From: Acholeplasmatales bacterium
GTDB taxonomy: Bacteria > Bacillota_I > Bacilli_A > Acholeplasmatales > Anaeroplasmataceae
Length of the DNA: 43,268 nucleotides
Assembly (NCBI GenBank): GCA_016280975.1
Contig: JAEEHU010000012.1
Span: forward strand, 1 to 43,268
Direction: 5' to 3'
Shown: piece by piece, positions 40,572 through 43,268 of the stretch
Layout: each line of letters opens with the position of its first letter
Position numbering within the stretch: position 1 is the stretch's first letter
Notes under the pieces: model-generated
Databases searched by the model: none
Told to the model about the DNA's origin: nothing
What the model saw: the letters and a program-made list of their open reading frames with translations, nothing else
Made by a program: the position numbers and the translations under genes

Positions 40572-41841
40572 TTTAATTTTAAGTGCCCTTATAATTCTAT
40601 TTTTAGCTTCGTCTTGTGCTAATGATTCTTCTAATGATGAGGTATTTACTCCAACATTAGATAAGGAATATACATGTAATATTAAAATAGTTGGAGACTA
40701 TAGTAATTTTGAAGCCTTAGAGGCTGAATTTGATAAATTTAATGAATATTATCCAAATGTAGAATTAAGCTATATAAAGCTTGATGATTATAAAAATAAT
40801 CTTTCTACAACGCTTAATGGAAATGAAAAGCCTAATATTTTCTTTTCGTATACATGGATGATTGGTGATGAAAAATATAAATCTGTAGTTTCTCACATGG
40901 AGAATTTTTCAAATTCAACCCTAAAATCAAATTTAGATTGTATCAGACCTGGGCTTATAAATCATGATGAAAATGGTAATGTATTGATGGTTCCGGTTTT
41001 TTCTAGAACATATGGAATGCTAGTAAATAATGATTTATTTAATAAGGAAAAAATTGATGTACCAAGTACATGGGATGAATTAATTGACGCATGCAATAAA
41101 TTAAAGGAAAATGGACATAAAAGTCCAATGATGGGATATAGCTTAACATCATCAAGCTCCTTAATGAATACTATTGCATACCCGCTTTTTGTTTCAGTGC
41201 TTGCCAATAATGAAGAAGCATTAAATCTTGCGAATAGCCTAGATTCTAGGGCAGGGGGTTATATGAGGGGTGCTTTAGAGAAGGTAGATAGCTTAATTAG
41301 AAATGGCTTTATAGATTTAGATTCATGTGATGAAATAGAGGATAATTATGAAAAGGTATTATTAAGATTTTTTGAAGGTGATGTACCTATGATGATTTGT
41401 ACAGGTGATACAGTATCAGGCACTAAAAAGCGTGAGGAAAAATCAGAAGCATTTACAAAGTCTCCTTTTAATTATTCCTTTAGCCCAATTCCATTAACTA
41501 ATGAAGGTGGATATTTTATTGATAGTCCATCAATTGAATTTTCTGTTAATAAGAATTGTGATAATTTAGATATGACTAATGAATTTATGAAATTCCTAAT
41601 TTCAAATAATGAATTAAATGAAATGGCAAAGATTAAAAGATTAACTACTCCAACTAAAAAAATGTCATTTGATTCTTTGTATGCACCATTTGCTAAAATA
41701 TCTAGTGATAGAATATTTTATCCTGAAGCTTTAGGAATTAAGGATCAATTAACTGTTCAAACAAGAATCGCATCCTTTAAGGTAGGAAGAGGAGAGCTTA
41801 CTGTTAGTGAGGCAGTAAGTATGTATGGAAGCTTTGCTTAA
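40555..41841 (+). CDS. Extracellular solute-binding lipoprotein (family 1)
   Basis: 428 residues. A signal sequence with a lipobox-like ASSC (Cys at about residue 21) predicts a membrane-anchored lipoprotein. The mature part follows the sugar-binding protein pattern: FEALEAEFDKFNEYYPNVELSYI, PNIFFSYTWMIGD, VPSTWDELIDACNKLKENG, FFEGDVPMMICTGDTV, ending in SVNKNCDNLDMTNEFMKFLIS. AAGGAGG precedes the ATG. No ABC permease or ATPase gene is beside it; it sits between a hybrid kinase and a c-di-GMP regulator, so it probably presents a ligand to the kinase (inference). Confidence 0.87.
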   Translation: MKRIFSLILSALIILFLASSCANDSSNDEVFTPTLDKEYTCNIKIVGDYSNFEALEAEFDKFNEYYPNVELSYIKLDDYKNNLSTTLNGNEKPNIFFSYTWMIGDEKYKSVVSHMENFSNSTLKSNLDCIRPGLINHDENGNVLMVPVFSRTYGMLVNNDLFNKEKIDVPSTWDELIDACNKLKENGHKSPMMGYSLTSSSSLMNTIAYPLFVSVLANNEEALNLANSLDSRAGGYMRGALEKVDSLIRNGFIDLDSCDEIEDNYEKVLLRFFEGDVPMMICTGDTVSGTKKREEKSEAFTKSPFNYSFSPIPLTNEGGYFIDSPSIEFSVNKNCDNLDMTNEFMKFLISNNELNEMAKIKRLTTPTKKMSFDSLYAPFAKISSDRIFYPEALGIKDQLTVQTRIASFKVGRGELTVSEAVSMYGSFA

Positions 41842-41865
41842 AACTATAATTGAAAGGATAAGATT

Positions 41866-43268
41866 ATGAGAAATAATAATATTATCAATACATTAAAAAG
41901 ATATATTTTGATAGTTGATGATGAATTCATCAACCAAGAAATATTAAAGGAAATATTAATTAAAGAATATGAAGTAATTACGGCATCTAATGGAAAAGAG
42001 GCATTAGATGTTTTAAATACATCAGTTAAGCCTATTTCATTGATTTTGCTTGATTTAAATATGCCTATTATGGATGGCTTTACTTTAATTAAGGAATTAA
42101 AAAAGAATAATGAATATCAAAATATCCCAATTATAGTAATTACAGGAGATAAGGATAGTGAAATAGATGCTTTAAATTTGGGGGCTGTTGATTTTATTCC
42201 AAAGCCATTTGATTTAACTGAGGTAATTATGGCTAGAGTTAATCGTTCTATTGAATTATCAGAAAAAAGAATTATTGTAAGTGCATCAGAAAAAGATGAA
42301 TTAACTGGTGTTTATAATAAGCATATTTTTGAAAGATATGCAGAACGAATTGATAAATATAAGCCTAATGAAAAAATGGATATGATAGTATTAAATATTT
42401 CGCATTTTCATTTATATAATGAGCTATATGGTAAGGATGAGGGAGATAAGGTATTAATTAATATTGCTAATATTTTAAGAGATATAGCAAGAATTAATAA
42501 TGGTATTGTATCAAGGCTTCAAACGGATTATTTTGCATTATATATTAATCATTTAGCTAATTATGATGATTTAATTAAATTAATAAATGATAAATTAAGG
42601 AATGATTATAATTTATCTAATATTATTATTAGATTAGGTATTTATCCTATTTTGAATTTAGATGAGAATATAGATTCTCGTATTAATAGAGCTAAAAGCT
42701 CTTGTGATGAAATAAGTAATTCTAATACTAAATTTTATAATGTTTATAGTGAAGAGGAACAAAAGAATCAGCTATTTAAGGAAAGATTAATTCATGATTT
42801 TAAAAGAGCAATTGATAATAAGGAATTCCAGGTATATTTCCAGCCTAAGATTTCTATTTTAGGAGATGAATATAAATTATCATCTGCAGAAGCATTAGTT
42901 AGATGGATTCATCCTGAATTAGGCTTTATCTCTCCTGGTATGTTTATTCCTTTATTTGAGGAAAATGGTTATATAAAAATATTAGATCAATATGTTTGGA
43001 ATGAAACTGCTAAAAAAATAAGAGAATGGTATTTAAAATATAATATTTTATTACCTGTTTCTGTAAATGTATCTAGAGTAGATATGTTTGATACTAAAAT
43101 AGTTGATACTATAAAAAATATTGTTAATGATAATAATATTAAGCCTAGTGATTTGTATTTAGAAATAACAGAATCTGCATATAATAATGAAACAGATCAA
43201 ATAATAGGTATTATTAATGAATTAAGAGATTTGGGATTTAAAATTGAAATTGATGATTTTGGCTCTGG
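41866..43268 (+). CDS. Response regulator: REC, degenerate GGDEF, EAL (3'-truncated)
   Basis: Starts ATG 41866 after AAAGGATAAG, 24 bases from the lipoprotein stop, and runs off the window after at least 467 residues. REC (~12-125): ILIVDDEFINQEI, phospho-acceptor in LLDLNMPIMDGF, Lys in PKPFDLTE. GGDEF-type domain (~145-285): DELTGVYNKHIFE is present but the signature is LQTDYF, so synthesis activity is unlikely. EAL (~310 on): SAEALVRWIHPELGFISPG, VSVNVSRVD, YLEITESAY and IDDFGSG at the edge, all as in active phosphodiesterases. Output is probably c-di-GMP breakdown controlled by the kinase. Confidence 0.9.
   Translation, partial: MRNNNIINTLKRYILIVDDEFINQEILKEILIKEYEVITASNGKEALDVLNTSVKPISLILLDLNMPIMDGFTLIKELKKNNEYQNIPIIVITGDKDSEIDALNLGAVDFIPKPFDLTEVIMARVNRSIELSEKRIIVSASEKDELTGVYNKHIFERYAERIDKYKPNEKMDMIVLNISHFHLYNELYGKDEGDKVLINIANILRDIARINNGIVSRLQTDYFALYINHLANYDDLIKLINDKLRNDYNLSNIIIRLGIYPILNLDENIDSRINRAKSSCDEISNSNTKFYNVYSEEEQKNQLFKERLIHDFKRAIDNKEFQVYFQPKISILGDEYKLSSAEALVRWIHPELGFISPGMFIPLFEENGYIKILDQYVWNETAKKIREWYLKYNILLPVSVNVSRVDMFDTKIVDTIKNIVNDNNIKPSDLYLEITESAYNNETDQIIGIINELRDLGFKIEIDDFGS

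Noticed and set aside
1-43268. Mollicutes-type recoding of TGA as Trp
   Set aside because: TGA ends trmB, pheA and rqcH at overlapping gene junctions, and Trp is TGG throughout.
1-43268. tRNA and rRNA genes
   Set aside because: No cloverleaf other than the tRNA-like domain of tmRNA and no rRNA sequence was seen by eye.

Overview
The window is AT-rich (about 30% GC by eye) DNA from a Gram-positive-type bacterium that uses the standard code: trmB, rqcH and pheA end in TGA, and Trp is TGG. The gene set (gmk, rpoZ, secG-rnr-smpB-ssrA, HPr, rqcH) is Firmicutes-like. The tmRNA tag ends in YAFA, as in Mollicutes. Together these suggest an uncultured, probably host-associated member of the Bacilli near the Mollicutes branch; the taxonomy is inference.

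Layout. Positions 1-14.3 kb hold two convergent giant secreted or surface proteins: a 5'-truncated one on + and a 3074-residue Ig-like/InlB-repeat protein on -, each with its own terminator. At 14.4-17.1 kb is a TtcA-type tRNA thiolase, followed by an intact IS200/IS605 element (tnpA, tnpB, candidate omega RNA) that landed between the ttcA terminator and the -10 box of the next gene. Positions 17.1-22.9 kb carry housekeeping genes: acyl-ACP thioesterase, M18 aminopeptidase, a small unknown, a methyltransferase, rqcH, a YbjN-like protein and gmk. At 22.9-23.6 kb, between gmk and a membrane EAL protein, lies what I consider the main discovery. It is two tandem ~64-nt small RNAs, each made of a 5' GNRA mini-hairpin, a copy-specific direct repeat and a bidirectional terminator. 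They converge on a 23-codon hydrophobic peptide gene (copy 2) or its decayed relic (copy 1). The architecture matches par/fst-like type I toxin-antitoxin loci, but the peptide is unlike Fst.

Positions 23.6-25.9 kb encode a membrane protein with a degenerate GGDEF and an intact EAL domain. Then come rpoZ, uvrC, a membrane EIIB-like protein whose phospho-cysteine is replaced by Glu, ptsH (HPr), and a tightly overlapping operon pepV-trmB-S51 peptidase-pheA-pdp. The secG-rnr-smpB-ssrA block follows. Positions 37.1-38.0 kb hold a candidate structured RNA, an orphan RelB/DinJ-type antitoxin and repeat-rich non-coding DNA. From 38.0 kb to the end is a signalling operon: hybrid histidine kinase, solute-binding lipoprotein with no transporter genes beside it, and a REC-GGDEF(degenerate)-EAL response regulator cut by the window edge. 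These three plausibly form an extracellular ligand-to-c-di-GMP pathway.
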